Source: a virus
Virus record (IMG/VR): IMGVR_UViG_3300024343_000772
Coordinates: 1-56,340 of that record
Strand: one strand, 5' to 3'
DNA: 56,340 bases
Shown here: positions 7,066 to 14,664 of the stretch, one piece after another
Numbering within the stretch: position 1 is the first letter of the stretch
Layout: each line of letters begins with the position of its first letter
The notes under the pieces: generated by a model
The model's input: only the letters and a program-made list of their open reading frames with translations
What the model was told of the DNA's origin: nothing
Database searches by the model: none
Made by a program: the position numbers and the translations under genes

Positions 7066-7639
7066 TGAAGAGTCGTTTAATTGTTACGTAAAGTATCTTG
7101 CTATGAAAAAGCATTTTACTACTGATCAATACGACTATCATAAGTACAGAGGAAAGATTAGAGCTTCATTCGATACGTATCGTACTCGTAATGATGTTTT
7201 CTTCTTCCATAAGCTTGCTCAAAAAGATGATCCAGAGAAATTACTAATGGCTAACATGATAGTTAAGCCTAATATATGGATAAGAGAAATTCTTGAGCAA
7301 GCAGGTGAAGATCGATATATTGACTGGTTGAAGAAGCGAGACTCGCTTACTCGCGTAGTTAAAGAAGATCTAACCAAATTAAGAGACGTATATCAGGATA
7401 ATTTTGTTTCAGTTAATGGACAACATCCTGAGATATTACGTCTCTTTATACAAAGACAAATAACACTTGAAACTTTTACGATACTTACGCATTCCGCAAA
7501 GATATTTGATTATTGGGATGCAAATTTGGTTGACAAAATCGTGGCACGTGATATTATAAGACTATCTAAGAAGTATTATCCTTTCTTAGATATAGATCAA
7601 AAAAAGTTTAAAAAGGTTATCAAAGACTACTTCTTTTGA
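7037..7639 (+). CDS. 59: gp59-like loader of the replicative helicase
   Basis: A 200-residue helical protein between gp33 and gp32, as in T4. Length (T4: 217) and the C-terminal pattern ITLETFTILTHSAKIFDYWD fit gp59, which loads gp41 helicase onto gp32-covered DNA. The start ATG overlaps the gp33 end by 29 nt and has AGAGAAG upstream. Confidence 0.8.
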   Translation: MIKTSQSFANEESFNCYVKYLAMKKHFTTDQYDYHKYRGKIRASFDTYRTRNDVFFFHKLAQKDDPEKLLMANMIVKPNIWIREILEQAGEDRYIDWLKKRDSLTRVVKEDLTKLRDVYQDNFVSVNGQHPEILRLFIQRQITLETFTILTHSAKIFDYWDANLVDKIVARDIIRLSKKYYPFLDIDQKKFKKVIKDYFF

Positions 7640-7647
7640 TATAAATA
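7640..7647 (+). promoter_or_regulatory. T4-type late promoter box before gp32
   Basis: TATAAATA 77 nt upstream of gp32. T4 gene 32 also has a late promoter. Confidence 0.55.
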
Positions 7648-7723
7648 GATGGTGGACACATTCCACATATACATCGCAATATAAAACAAACGCTATACAA
7701 CGCAAAATTAGGAGAAATAAACC

Positions 7724-8650
7724 ATGACTATGGATTTCAACGCACTGAAAAAGAATCGTTCAACATCACTTAACAAGTTGAACTCACAGCTCGAAAAGAT
7801 TACACAGAAGAGCTACTCAGACCCCAACGAAGGTAAAATTTGGAAGCCTACCCGCGATAAAGCTGGTAATGGCTTTGCTATTATTCGTTTCCTACCAGCA
7901 GCACAAGGTGAAGAGATGCCTTTTGTTCGTGTATGGGATCACGGTTTCCAAGGCCCAACAGGCTTATGGTATATCGAAAACTCACTTACAACTATTAACG
8001 TAGACGATCCCGTTTCAGAGTATAACTCTAAACTATGGAATTCAGGTATTGAATCTGATAAAGAAATTGCTCGTAAGCAAAAGCGTCGTCTTAAGTATTT
8101 CGCAAACGTTTTAGTTGTCAAAGACTCAGCAAATCCTGAAAACGACGGCAAAGTATTCATGTACCAGTTTGGTGCAAAGATCTTTGAAAAGTTGAACGAT
8201 TTGATGAACCCACAGTTCGACGATGAAACAGCAATCAATCCGTTTGATTTCTGGGAAGGTGCTAACTTCCGTCTCAAGATTCAAAAAGTAGCTGGTTATC
8301 CCAACTATGATAAATCAGACTTTGATAGCGTATCAGCAATTGCTGATGATGATTCAGAGATCGAACGTATTTGGAATCAACAGCACAAGTTGCAAGACAT
8401 GGTTGATCCAAAGAACTTTAAATCATATTCAGAATTGAAAGCAAAACTTTACAGAGTTCTTGCTCTTGATGAAGAAGCTTCGACACCTTCTACAGCTGAA
8501 GAAGATGATGATTTAGATCTAAGCAGCTTCGGTAATAAGTCGGCCCCAGAACCTACTTTAAAAGAAGCTATGCCAGCTCAAGCGGCAAGTGTACCTATGG
8601 ACGATGATGACGACGACCTCTCAATTTTTAAGGAACTAGCGAATGGTTAG
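7724..8650 (+). CDS. 32: gp32 single-stranded DNA-binding protein
   Basis: A 308-residue protein. The N-terminus has the basic cooperativity segment (ALKKNRSTSLNKL). The core has the OB-fold pattern (FAIIRFLP, RLKYFANVLVVKDSANPEN, KVFMYQFG), and the tail is acidic and ends in DDDDDDLSIFKELANG, which recruits replication partners. The cysteines that bind zinc in T4 gp32 are absent: the stretch after WYIEN holds no Cys. Cyanophage gp32 shares this loss. It is the first gene of the gp32-8643-uvsX block. Confidence 0.92.
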   Translation: MTMDFNALKKNRSTSLNKLNSQLEKITQKSYSDPNEGKIWKPTRDKAGNGFAIIRFLPAAQGEEMPFVRVWDHGFQGPTGLWYIENSLTTINVDDPVSEYNSKLWNSGIESDKEIARKQKRRLKYFANVLVVKDSANPENDGKVFMYQFGAKIFEKLNDLMNPQFDDETAINPFDFWEGANFRLKIQKVAGYPNYDKSDFDSVSAIADDDSEIERIWNQQHKLQDMVDPKNFKSYSELKAKLYRVLALDEEASTPSTAEEDDDLDLSSFGNKSAPEPTLKEAMPAQAASVPMDDDDDDLSIFKELANG

Positions 8651-8969
8651 TAAAACCTACGAAGAGGTTTTAGATTTTGACTTCGGCTTCAGCTTCATTG
8701 ATGAAGAGCTTCAGGAAAAAGAAGCTGCGGCCGAGGAAAAAATTCAAGAAGTCAGTAACGAAAAACAATCACTTGAGGACCAACTCAATGATGCTAAAGT
8801 AGCTGCTGACGACTTTGAATATCGTCTAGAACTTCTATATAAATCAATTACTCCGTTCTTAGATAATCTTTGTAAGAACGAAGAAAAATCAACAATTTAT
8901 TGGCCTGATCGAGTAAGTAAGATCGAGGCCTATAAGACTAAATTATATAGTATTGTAGAGGGAAAATAA
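8643..8969 (+). CDS. Small coiled-coil protein between gp32 and uvsX
   Basis: A 108-residue acidic protein. Residues ~20-60 form a likely coiled coil (EELQEKEAAAEEKIQEV). Similar small proteins lie between gp32 and uvsX in marine T4-like phages. The start overlaps the gp32 stop by 8 nt. Function unknown. Confidence 0.75.
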   Translation: MVSKTYEEVLDFDFGFSFIDEELQEKEAAAEEKIQEVSNEKQSLEDQLNDAKVAADDFEYRLELLYKSITPFLDNLCKNEEKSTIYWPDRVSKIEAYKTKLYSIVEGK

Positions 8970-8970
8970 T

Positions 8971-10044
8971 ATGAGTCTATTAGACAAACTAGTGAAAAAC
9001 AGCACGATTAAAATGACGGCTCCTCTTATGGACTCTAAAGTTTACGGCAAAAAAGACATGGCACCTACACAGGTTCCAATGGTAAATGTCGCGTTATCAG
9101 GTAGAATTGATGGCGGTGTTGTTCCAGGCTTGCTAGTATTAGCAGGTCCTTCTAAGCACTTTAAATCAGCATTCGCATTGTTGATGGCTGGTGCTTATAT
9201 GAAAGCAAATCCAGATGCTGTACTATTATTTTATGATGCAGAATTTGGTACACCTCAAGCTTACTTCGAATCTTTCGATATTGATATGGATCGTGTAGTA
9301 CATACTCCAATTACAAATGTTGAAGAACTTAAGTTTGATATCTCTCATCAGCTTGATCAAGTTGAAAAGGGTGAACAAGTTATCGTTGTTATTGACTCTG
9401 TTGGTAACTTAGCTTCTAAGAAAGAAGTAGATGACGCACTTGATGGTAAGTCAGTTGCAGATATGTCTCGAGCAAAAGCTCTTAAGTCTTTGTTTCGAAT
9501 TGTTACGCCGCATCTTAATCTTAAAGATATTCCGCTCATTGCTGTTAACCACACATACAAAGAGATCGGTCTATATCCTAAAGATATTATTTCTGGCGGT
9601 ACAGGCATTTATTATTCAGCAGATGCTATTTGGATTATCGGTCGCCAACAAGATAAAGTTGGTACAGAAATTCAAGGCTATCACTTCGTTATTAATATCG
9701 AAAAATCAAGACACGTTAAGGAAAAATCTAAGATTCCAATCTCAGTGTCATGGGATGGTGGTATTATGAAATGGTCGGGTCTAATGGATGTGGCTGAAAA
9801 AGGTGGCTATCTTAACAAGCCTAAAGTTGGATGGTATGAAGCTATTAATCCTGAAACTGGTGAAGTCATATCTGAAAAGCTTATGCGTGCCAAAGAAGTT
9901 AACGATAATAAAGAGTTTTGGCTAAAAATGTTTGAAGAAACTAATTTTGCTTCTTACATCAAGAGTCACTTTACAATCGGAGCTGGTGGTTCGATCATGA
10001 GAAACGATGACGACGAAGTTATTGAAGAGACCTCAGTCGAATAA
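8971..10044 (+). CDS. uvsX: UvsX, RecA-like recombinase
   Basis: A 357-residue RecA-fold ATPase for strand exchange and recombination-dependent replication. Walker A is GPSKHFKS (residues 59-66), the UvsX form. Walker B appears as VIVVIDSVG, and IPLIAVNHTYKEIG and a GGTGIYYSAD loop follow. The acidic C-terminus (NDDDEVIEETSVE) is usual for the family. Confidence 0.95.
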   Translation: MSLLDKLVKNSTIKMTAPLMDSKVYGKKDMAPTQVPMVNVALSGRIDGGVVPGLLVLAGPSKHFKSAFALLMAGAYMKANPDAVLLFYDAEFGTPQAYFESFDIDMDRVVHTPITNVEELKFDISHQLDQVEKGEQVIVVIDSVGNLASKKEVDDALDGKSVADMSRAKALKSLFRIVTPHLNLKDIPLIAVNHTYKEIGLYPKDIISGGTGIYYSADAIWIIGRQQDKVGTEIQGYHFVINIEKSRHVKEKSKIPISVSWDGGIMKWSGLMDVAEKGGYLNKPKVGWYEAINPETGEVISEKLMRAKEVNDNKEFWLKMFEETNFASYIKSHFTIGAGGSIMRNDDDEVIEETSVE

Positions 10045-10046
10045 GG

Positions 10047-10075
10047 TTGACATTTTCAACTTAATGTTTTACTAT
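10047..10075 (+). promoter_or_regulatory. Sigma70-type promoter before gp41
   Basis: TTGACATTTT with -35 TTGACA at 10047-10052. The best -10 at 17-nt spacing is TACTAT (10070-10075); TATAAA at 10073 is an alternative at 20 nt. Confidence 0.5.
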
Positions 10076-10079
10076 AAAT

Positions 10080-10110
10080 TTGTGGCGGGTAATTATGTTG
10101 CTCGCCACAA
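10080..10110 (+). promoter_or_regulatory. Hairpin in the gp41 leader
   Basis: TTGTGGCGGG (10080-10089) pairs with CTCGCCACAA (10101-10110): ten pairs including one G-T wobble, with an 11-nt loop. It has no T-run, so it is more likely a leader structure than a terminator. It ends 27 nt before the gp41 start. Confidence 0.6.
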
Positions 10111-10137
10111 TTCAACTTAGAATTCTGGGAATATATA

Positions 10138-11568
10138 ATGATCGAAGCAACAGTACTATCTAATCTGATATTTAATGAAGACTACTTTAGAAAAGTATAT
10201 CCTTATATTAAAACAGATTACTTTGAAGACCACAATCTTCAAAAGATATTCAACACTTACTCCGAGTATGTAGATGAATATCGTGATCCTCCATCAATAG
10301 AGGTTCTAAAATTACAACTTGATAAAAAGAAAGATATGAACGAGGATACGTATAAAAACGTAATGTCCTCTGTAGATACACTAAAAGTTGATGAGAAAAC
10401 AGACTTTGATTGGCTAGTTAAAGAAACTGAGAAGTTTTGCCAAGATAGAGATCTATACAATGCAATCCGTAAAGCAATCTTAGTTGTTGATGGATCAGAA
10501 ACTGAATTAAGTAAAGACGGTTTACCAGCGCTACTTCAGGACTCATTAGGTATAAGCTTTGATACAAGTGTAGGCCATGATTTTCTTGAAGACTATGAAG
10601 CACGTTATGACTTCTATCACAAGAAAGAAGAGCGTATTCCTTTTGATATAGATATTATGAATAAGATTACGAAGGGTGGTTTGCCTCGTAAATCAATGAC
10701 AGTTCTTTTGGCTACAACTGGTGGCGGTAAATCTTTAGTTAAATGCCATGCCGCAGCAGCAGCTTTACTTCATGGTAAAAACGTATTATATATTACTATG
10801 GAAATGGCTGAAGAACGTATTTCAGAACGCATAGATGCTAATATGCTTAATGTTACTATTGATGAAGTAGCTGAAATGCCACGCGATGTATACTACAAAC
10901 GTATGGAACGCATCAAAGGCAAATCAACTGGCAAGTTAGTTGTTAAAGAATTCCCAACAGGTTCTGCACACGTAGGTCACTTTCGTCATCTCTTAACAGA
11001 GCTACGAATGAAACGTAACTTCAAACCAGATATTATTATGATTGATTATCTAAACATATGTGCATCAGCTCGTGTCAAAGGTGCTGCTGCAGCTAATTCA
11101 TATACATTAGTTAAGTCAATTGCAGAGGAGGTACGTGGTCTTGCGATGGAATACAATTGTGCTGTTATTACTTCGTCTCAATTTAATCGTGACGGGTACG
11201 GGAATACTGACGTTGATCTTACTAATACTTCTGAAAGTATGGGAATAACACATACTGCTGATTGCATATTAGGTCTAATTACAACAGAAGAATTAGATAA
11301 TCTAGGCCAGCTTATGATTAAACAATTAAAGAATAGATGGGGTGATTTAAGTTACTATCGTAGATTTGTTGTAGGTATTGATAGAGCTAAGATGCAACTA
11401 TACGATCTTGAAGATGGAGCACAAAATTTAAGTCAAGCTCCAGCAGTTGCTAATACAATGCCAAGACCTTCCGTTTCTTTTAGTGATGATAATGGTCCAG
11501 TATTTGATAAAGGTCCACTTGGCAGAGTTGATAAGAAATCATTGTTCGGTGCAGGAGGGATTTCATGA
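10138..11568 (+). CDS. 41: gp41 replicative DNA helicase (DnaB-like)
   Basis: A 476-residue hexameric helicase. Walker A is ATTGGGKS in the central domain, followed by VLYITMEMAEERISERID, the DnaB-type Walker B IIMIDYLNI, and the VITSSQFNRDGY segment. It moves 5'-3' on the lagging strand with gp61 primase (at 25938) and is loaded by gp59 (at 7037). Confidence 0.95.
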   Translation: MIEATVLSNLIFNEDYFRKVYPYIKTDYFEDHNLQKIFNTYSEYVDEYRDPPSIEVLKLQLDKKKDMNEDTYKNVMSSVDTLKVDEKTDFDWLVKETEKFCQDRDLYNAIRKAILVVDGSETELSKDGLPALLQDSLGISFDTSVGHDFLEDYEARYDFYHKKEERIPFDIDIMNKITKGGLPRKSMTVLLATTGGGKSLVKCHAAAAALLHGKNVLYITMEMAEERISERIDANMLNVTIDEVAEMPRDVYYKRMERIKGKSTGKLVVKEFPTGSAHVGHFRHLLTELRMKRNFKPDIIMIDYLNICASARVKGAAAANSYTLVKSIAEEVRGLAMEYNCAVITSSQFNRDGYGNTDVDLTNTSESMGITHTADCILGLITTEELDNLGQLMIKQLKNRWGDLSYYRRFVVGIDRAKMQLYDLEDGAQNLSQAPAVANTMPRPSVSFSDDNGPVFDKGPLGRVDKKSLFGAGGIS

Positions 11569-11759
11569 GTTACGTAGTGTTTACTTCATTGAAGAATAAA
11601 AAGAAATACGATATCGTAGAAACAAAATGGAATACAAGAATTGAATTAAGAATTGCTAAGAACGAAGCAAACAAGTTAGCTCGTAGACTTAATCTTGGTA
11701 ATGGGTTTGGTTCTGGTCCTGTACCAGCTTTCTTCTGCATAAAAACATCAAACGCGTGA
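11565..11759 (+). CDS. Unknown small basic protein
   Basis: A 64-residue protein, lysine/arginine-rich in the middle. It has a good GGAGGG site within the gp41 end and overlaps gp41 by 4 nt (ATGA). No family recognised. Confidence 0.6.
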   Translation: MSYVVFTSLKNKKKYDIVETKWNTRIELRIAKNEANKLARRLNLGNGFGSGPVPAFFCIKTSNA

Positions 11760-11950
11760 TGAAAAAGATAGTTCTTGTAAGAAATCGCATGTTGCTTTCT
11801 GCTTTGTTGAAAGCGTTAATTCGTTATATGAACTATCAAGAAAAAACTAAAAAATATATTAACCCTAAATCTCAATGGTCCGGGGTTAATAATACAGAAG
11901 AAACTCTTATGCTTCAAGTTAAGAGAGTTTTAGAAAGACGATTGGGTTAA
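11756..11950 (+). CDS. Unknown small basic protein
   Basis: A 64-residue protein using a GTG at 11756 or the following ATG at 11759. The N-terminal half is hydrophobic-basic and the C-terminal half is charged. It is tail-to-tail with the minus-strand gene, overlapping it by 4 nt. No family recognised. Confidence 0.5.
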   Translation: MMKKIVLVRNRMLLSALLKALIRYMNYQEKTKKYINPKSQWSGVNNTEETLMLQVKRVLERRLG

Positions 11951-12318
11951 GACGTGTAACCACTTTCTTTAGTGAGTTTCATAATGACGTGGAATGGTCC
12001 GTCGCCAATGATGCGTATATCTCTGCCTGAGTAAACATTGTCTACGAAACCTGTATATTCATGAGAACCAGAGTTAACAAAATAATAATGTCCGTGAGCA
12101 GTTGCGCCATCCCACCTAGATACATCTACGTGTTTGTTGACTTTACAACCCCAAAATATTTCTTTAATTGTAACAGAAGCTGTACCCGAATCAAAAGTTT
12201 CGCCAGCAGCGGCAAGGTCTGATAGTGCAACATCAACAGTATCGCCAGATGAGTCTGTTACGTATACTTTGATTACTGCTTCGTTATGTGATCGTTTTAA
12301 ATAATGAATACTAGACAT
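11947..12318 (-). CDS. Late-expressed protein of unknown function (candidate virion protein)
   Basis: A 123-residue protein starting at the ATG at 12318 with AGAGG upstream; a longer frame to 12453 has no such site. The sequence is Gly/Asp/Ser-rich with alternating beta strands (VDVALSDLAAAGETFDSG, HGHYYFVNSGSHEYTG), as in phage decoration or baseplate proteins. No named family is recognised. A lone minus-strand gene among plus-strand genes, with a TATAAATA box 21 nt upstream of its start. Confidence 0.7.
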   Translation of the reverse strand: MSSIHYLKRSHNEAVIKVYVTDSSGDTVDVALSDLAAAGETFDSGTASVTIKEIFWGCKVNKHVDVSRWDGATAHGHYYFVNSGSHEYTGFVDNVYSGRDIRIIGDGPFHVIMKLTKESGYTS

Positions 12319-12338
12319 TGCAACCTCTTTTTTTATTT

Positions 12339-12346
12339 TATTTATA
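12339..12346 (-). promoter_or_regulatory. T4-type late promoter box
   Basis: TATAAATA on the minus strand, 21 nt upstream of the start at 12318. Confidence 0.6.
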
Positions 12347-12473
12347 AAATGACAAACTGTCACATTTTCACTTGGTGCATAACCGCAATGCCAAATAGGG
12401 CATGCTAATTTACCAATTTCCTTAATAAATAAAATTGTAAAACAGTTTAACACTTATTAGGAAAGGTACCAGA

Positions 12474-12749
12474 ATGGCACACACACTAAATAACGAATCA
12501 TCTGCAGCATCAGTATTTGCATACAAAGTTGTAGTCTTCTTCGAAAAATTCGGCGCAGCAATGGCTAAGCGTAGAGAAGCACGAGCAACATTCAAAACCC
12601 TCCAAGGATTAACAGATCGCGAACTTAGCGACATTGGTATCAGTCGTGGAGACATTCGCTCGATCGCAAACGACACATGGGAAGATAATCGTAAACGCGA
12701 TACTTTACCATATGCATCAACTAACTCTAACTTAAAAGGTTTTGTATAA
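12474..12749 (+). CDS. DUF1127 (YjiS-like) protein
   Basis: A 91-residue protein. The family core is clear at residues ~40-66: FKTLQGLTDRELSDIGISRG then DIRSIA, preceded by the basic AKRREARA. DUF1127 proteins are small, arginine-rich and mostly alphaproteobacterial. Some affect RNA turnover and carbon or phosphate responses. A phage copy suggests transfer from the host. It has an AGGAAAGG site and heads a run of closely packed small genes (TAATG junctions). Confidence 0.85.
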   Translation: MAHTLNNESSAASVFAYKVVVFFEKFGAAMAKRREARATFKTLQGLTDRELSDIGISRGDIRSIANDTWEDNRKRDTLPYASTNSNLKGFV

Positions 12750-12937
12750 TGGAAATCGCAGGTGAACAACCAGTAAGAATGCCAAAATTTTTTAGATTAT
12801 TAGCAAAAGGCTTAGTTGCTCTTGGAATGTTCTTATGGGCATTTGGTGAGTCAGCAGGTAGAGCAAGAGCTGCAAGTGAATTATATCGTCAAGGATATGT
12901 AGAAGAAGCAAGAAGATTAATGTTGGAGAGTAAATAA
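12749..12937 (+). CDS. Small single-TM protein
   Basis: A 62-residue protein with one hydrophobic segment ([20 protein letters not shown]). The C-terminal helix [20 protein letters not shown] resembles the tails of alphaproteobacterial small proteins found with DUF1127 genes. Start and stop overlap both neighbours. Function unknown. Confidence 0.7.
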   Translation: MEIAGEQPVRMPKFFRLLAKGLVALGMFLWAFGESAGRARAASELYRQGYVEEARRLMLESK

Positions 12938-13158
12938 TGACTGGTGATATAGCAACAATGGGCGCATTAATTGGCGCAGGGTTAGCAACATTTGGTATGG
13001 GTGGCGCAGCCATCGCAGTAGGAATGATTGTTGGTAGTGTACTTAAAGTAATGCCTAAGAAGCCGGATACTGGTACAATGTTTGTAGGAGTCGCATTTGC
13101 AGAAGCATTAGGAATCTTTGCATTCTTAGTAGCATTATTATTAATGTTTGCGATCTAA
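12937..13158 (+). CDS. atpE: F-type ATP synthase subunit c homologue
   Basis: A 73-residue protein with two membrane helices and the full subunit c plan. TM1 carries the glycine-rich pattern [20 protein letters not shown] (residues 12-31). The polar loop is VMPKKPD, where the usual R-N/Q-P is replaced by KKP. TM2 is [20 protein letters not shown], with E56 at the position of the ion-carrying carboxylate. Length equals bacterial subunit c (70-80). It could enter the host c-ring. No other ATP synthase gene is seen. It sits in a tight operon with a DUF1127 protein and upstream of a pseudoazurin. Confidence 0.87.
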   Translation: MTGDIATMGALIGAGLATFGMGGAAIAVGMIVGSVLKVMPKKPDTGTMFVGVAFAEALGIFAFLVALLLMFAI

Positions 13159-13379
13159 TGGTTGGTGAACAACACCTCGAGATCTCAGCGCAAGTAGTAC
13201 AGAAATTAGGTTTCTATATGTTTGTGGTAATGACATCTCTAATATTAATATGCATAGCATTTGGGTTTTATGCAGTGATTACTAAGTTTAAAGAACCCAC
13301 ATGGAAAGAAGCGTGTATCGCACAAGGCGGTGTACCAGTACAGTTAGAAAAATCATACTTCGACTGTAAGAAGCTGTAA
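13158..13379 (+). CDS. Small single-TM protein next to the AtpE homologue
   Basis: A 73-residue protein with one long hydrophobic helix (residues ~18-42, FYMFVVMTSLILICIAFGFY) and a short basic tail with two Cys. The start overlaps the AtpE-like stop (TAATG), so the two may be made in fixed ratio. No family recognised. Confidence 0.65.
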   Translation: MVGEQHLEISAQVVQKLGFYMFVVMTSLILICIAFGFYAVITKFKEPTWKEACIAQGGVPVQLEKSYFDCKKL

Positions 13380-13394
13380 CAAAGAGGAAACGTA

Positions 13395-13529
13395 ATGTTT
13401 AAACGATTTATGAAATTAATGGAATATAGAAGTTACTGCATGAGTATTAAGCAGTTGAGAGAAATGGGTATGTATGATAAAGCTGATGAAATCTCAGAAT
13501 TCAAACACAACATGTATAAAACAAGTTAG
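13395..13529 (+). CDS. Very small protein, DUF1127-tail-like helix
   Basis: A 44-residue protein with a good AAAGAGGAAA site. The segment SIKQLREMGMYDKADEISEF resembles the tail helix of the 12749 protein. Function unknown. Confidence 0.6.
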   Translation: MFKRFMKLMEYRSYCMSIKQLREMGMYDKADEISEFKHNMYKTS

Positions 13530-13537
13530 GATATAAT

Positions 13538-13966
13538 ATGAAAACACTTTATTTTTATTTAGCAGTCTTCGCCGCAGTATTTACAGTGAGCGCAGCAAAC
13601 GCAGACGTAACAATCGAAATGTTAAACAAGCGCGACGATGGCGCTAAGATGGTTTACTCACAAGATATTACACGTATCGAAGTGGGTGAGATTATCACAT
13701 GGATACCAACATCAAAAGGTCATAACGTAGAATTTATTGCAGGACCAGACGGATGGAAGTTGCCTAAGAAATCAAAATTAAATAAAGTAGTTGAGATGCA
13801 GTTCAATACACCTGGTGTATATTTGTATCAATGTTCACCACATAAAACAATGGGCATGATTGCTATTGTCGTTGTAGGTGATGGCGGAGATGGTTTATCT
13901 GTTCCAGGTAAAAAGATTAAAGGCAAGTCAAAGAAAAGACTTAAAGAAATAATGGCTGACCTATGA
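13538..13966 (+). CDS. Pseudoazurin-like type 1 copper protein
   Basis: A 142-residue protein with a Sec signal peptide (cut likely after ANA, residue ~22). The cupredoxin copper site is complete: H62 in KGHNVEF, C99 and H102 in YQCSPHKTMGM, and M107, with the pseudoazurin spacing of C+3 and C+8. TPGVYLYQC matches the strand before the ligand loop. Pseudoazurins shuttle electrons in the periplasm to reductases or oxidases. The basic C-terminal tail (KKIKGKSKKRLKE) is an addition after the usual end. It lies in the same run of small genes as the AtpE homologue. Confidence 0.85.
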   Translation: MKTLYFYLAVFAAVFTVSAANADVTIEMLNKRDDGAKMVYSQDITRIEVGEIITWIPTSKGHNVEFIAGPDGWKLPKKSKLNKVVEMQFNTPGVYLYQCSPHKTMGMIAIVVVGDGGDGLSVPGKKIKGKSKKRLKEIMADL

Positions 13967-14025
13967 TCGATCCAGACCACACTTACGTAAAGCCTAAAGG
14001 TGAGAAGAAAAAAGGCGGAAAGTAA
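13963..14025 (+). CDS. Possible 20-residue basic peptide
   Basis: A short frame starting at an ATGA overlap with the pseudoazurin stop and ending in a lysine-rich tail. It is too short to judge. It is kept because the junction is like those of its neighbours. Confidence 0.25.
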   Translation: MIDPDHTYVKPKGEKKKGGK

Positions 14026-14041
14026 TAACTTTATAAATCCG

Positions 14042-14049
14042 TATAAATA
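14042..14049 (+). promoter_or_regulatory. T4-type late promoter box
   Basis: TATAAATA 51 nt upstream of the methyltransferase at 14101, abutting the left arm of a terminator hairpin. A related TATAAATC lies at 14032. Confidence 0.6.
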
Positions 14050-14081
14050 AAGGGTAGGCATTAAGTTGTCTACCTTTTTTT
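14048..14081 (+). terminator. Rho-independent terminator after the pseudoazurin run
   Basis: GGTAG (14053-14057) pairs with CTACC (14070-14074), extended by A-T pairs on both sides, followed by a seven-T run (14075-14081). Confidence 0.85.
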
Positions 14082-14100
14082 GATTCAACGGAGAAATATT

Positions 14101-14664
14101 ATGGGAAGAATACGTGATAGAGGTAATGATGGCGGTAATGTTTATAGGTGGCAAACATTAGCAAGATTCGTAAATACTAACGGTTGGAGAAGAGGCGCAG
14201 AACTAGGAGTTCACGATGGCGTTAACTACAAATATTTAATTAATAATTGTCCGAATTTACATTTAATCGGTGTAGATTTATACGAGCCACAACCAGAAAA
14301 TAATGGTCCAGAAAAGTGGACTCCAGGCGAACATGGTCATGCTTGGAATCATAACGCATATTATGACGATATGAGAGAATTTTCAATAAAACACCCAGAT
14401 AGAACTGATATAATTAAAGACTATACCACAGAAGCTGCTAAGACGGTTTATGATGGTTCATTAGATTTTGTATTCATCGATGCTGATCATGGATATGAAG
14501 GTTGTTTGCGTGATATTAAAGCGTGGGATAGTAAAGTACGAGAAGGTGGTATTGTATTTGGACATGATATTCATTTCCCTACTGTACAAAAAGCAGTTAC
14601 AGAATTTTACGGTGAAAACTCTTGGAACGTTGAAGATGATTTTATTTGGTGGGTGCAAAAGTGA
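14101..14664 (+). CDS. Class I SAM-dependent methyltransferase (Methyltransf_24-like)
   Basis: A 187-residue protein starting at the ATG after CGGAGAA; a TTG at 14080 lies inside the terminator and is less likely. SAM-binding motif I is GAELGVHDG, acidic motif II is LIGVDLYEP, and DFVFIDADHGYEGCLRDI marks the Methyltransf_24 group. It heads a four-gene run of sugar-modifying enzymes joined by overlaps. The target is unknown, perhaps a glycan. Confidence 0.75.
   Translation: MGRIRDRGNDGGNVYRWQTLARFVNTNGWRRGAELGVHDGVNYKYLINNCPNLHLIGVDLYEPQPENNGPEKWTPGEHGHAWNHNAYYDDMREFSIKHPDRTDIIKDYTTEAAKTVYDGSLDFVFIDADHGYEGCLRDIKAWDSKVREGGIVFGHDIHFPTVQKAVTEFYGENSWNVEDDFIWWVQK

Noticed and set aside
11947-12453. 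Longer start at 12453 for the minus-strand gene
   Set aside because: The late box at 12339-12346 and the AGAGG site place the start at 12318; the extension is Cys-rich and unlike the rest.
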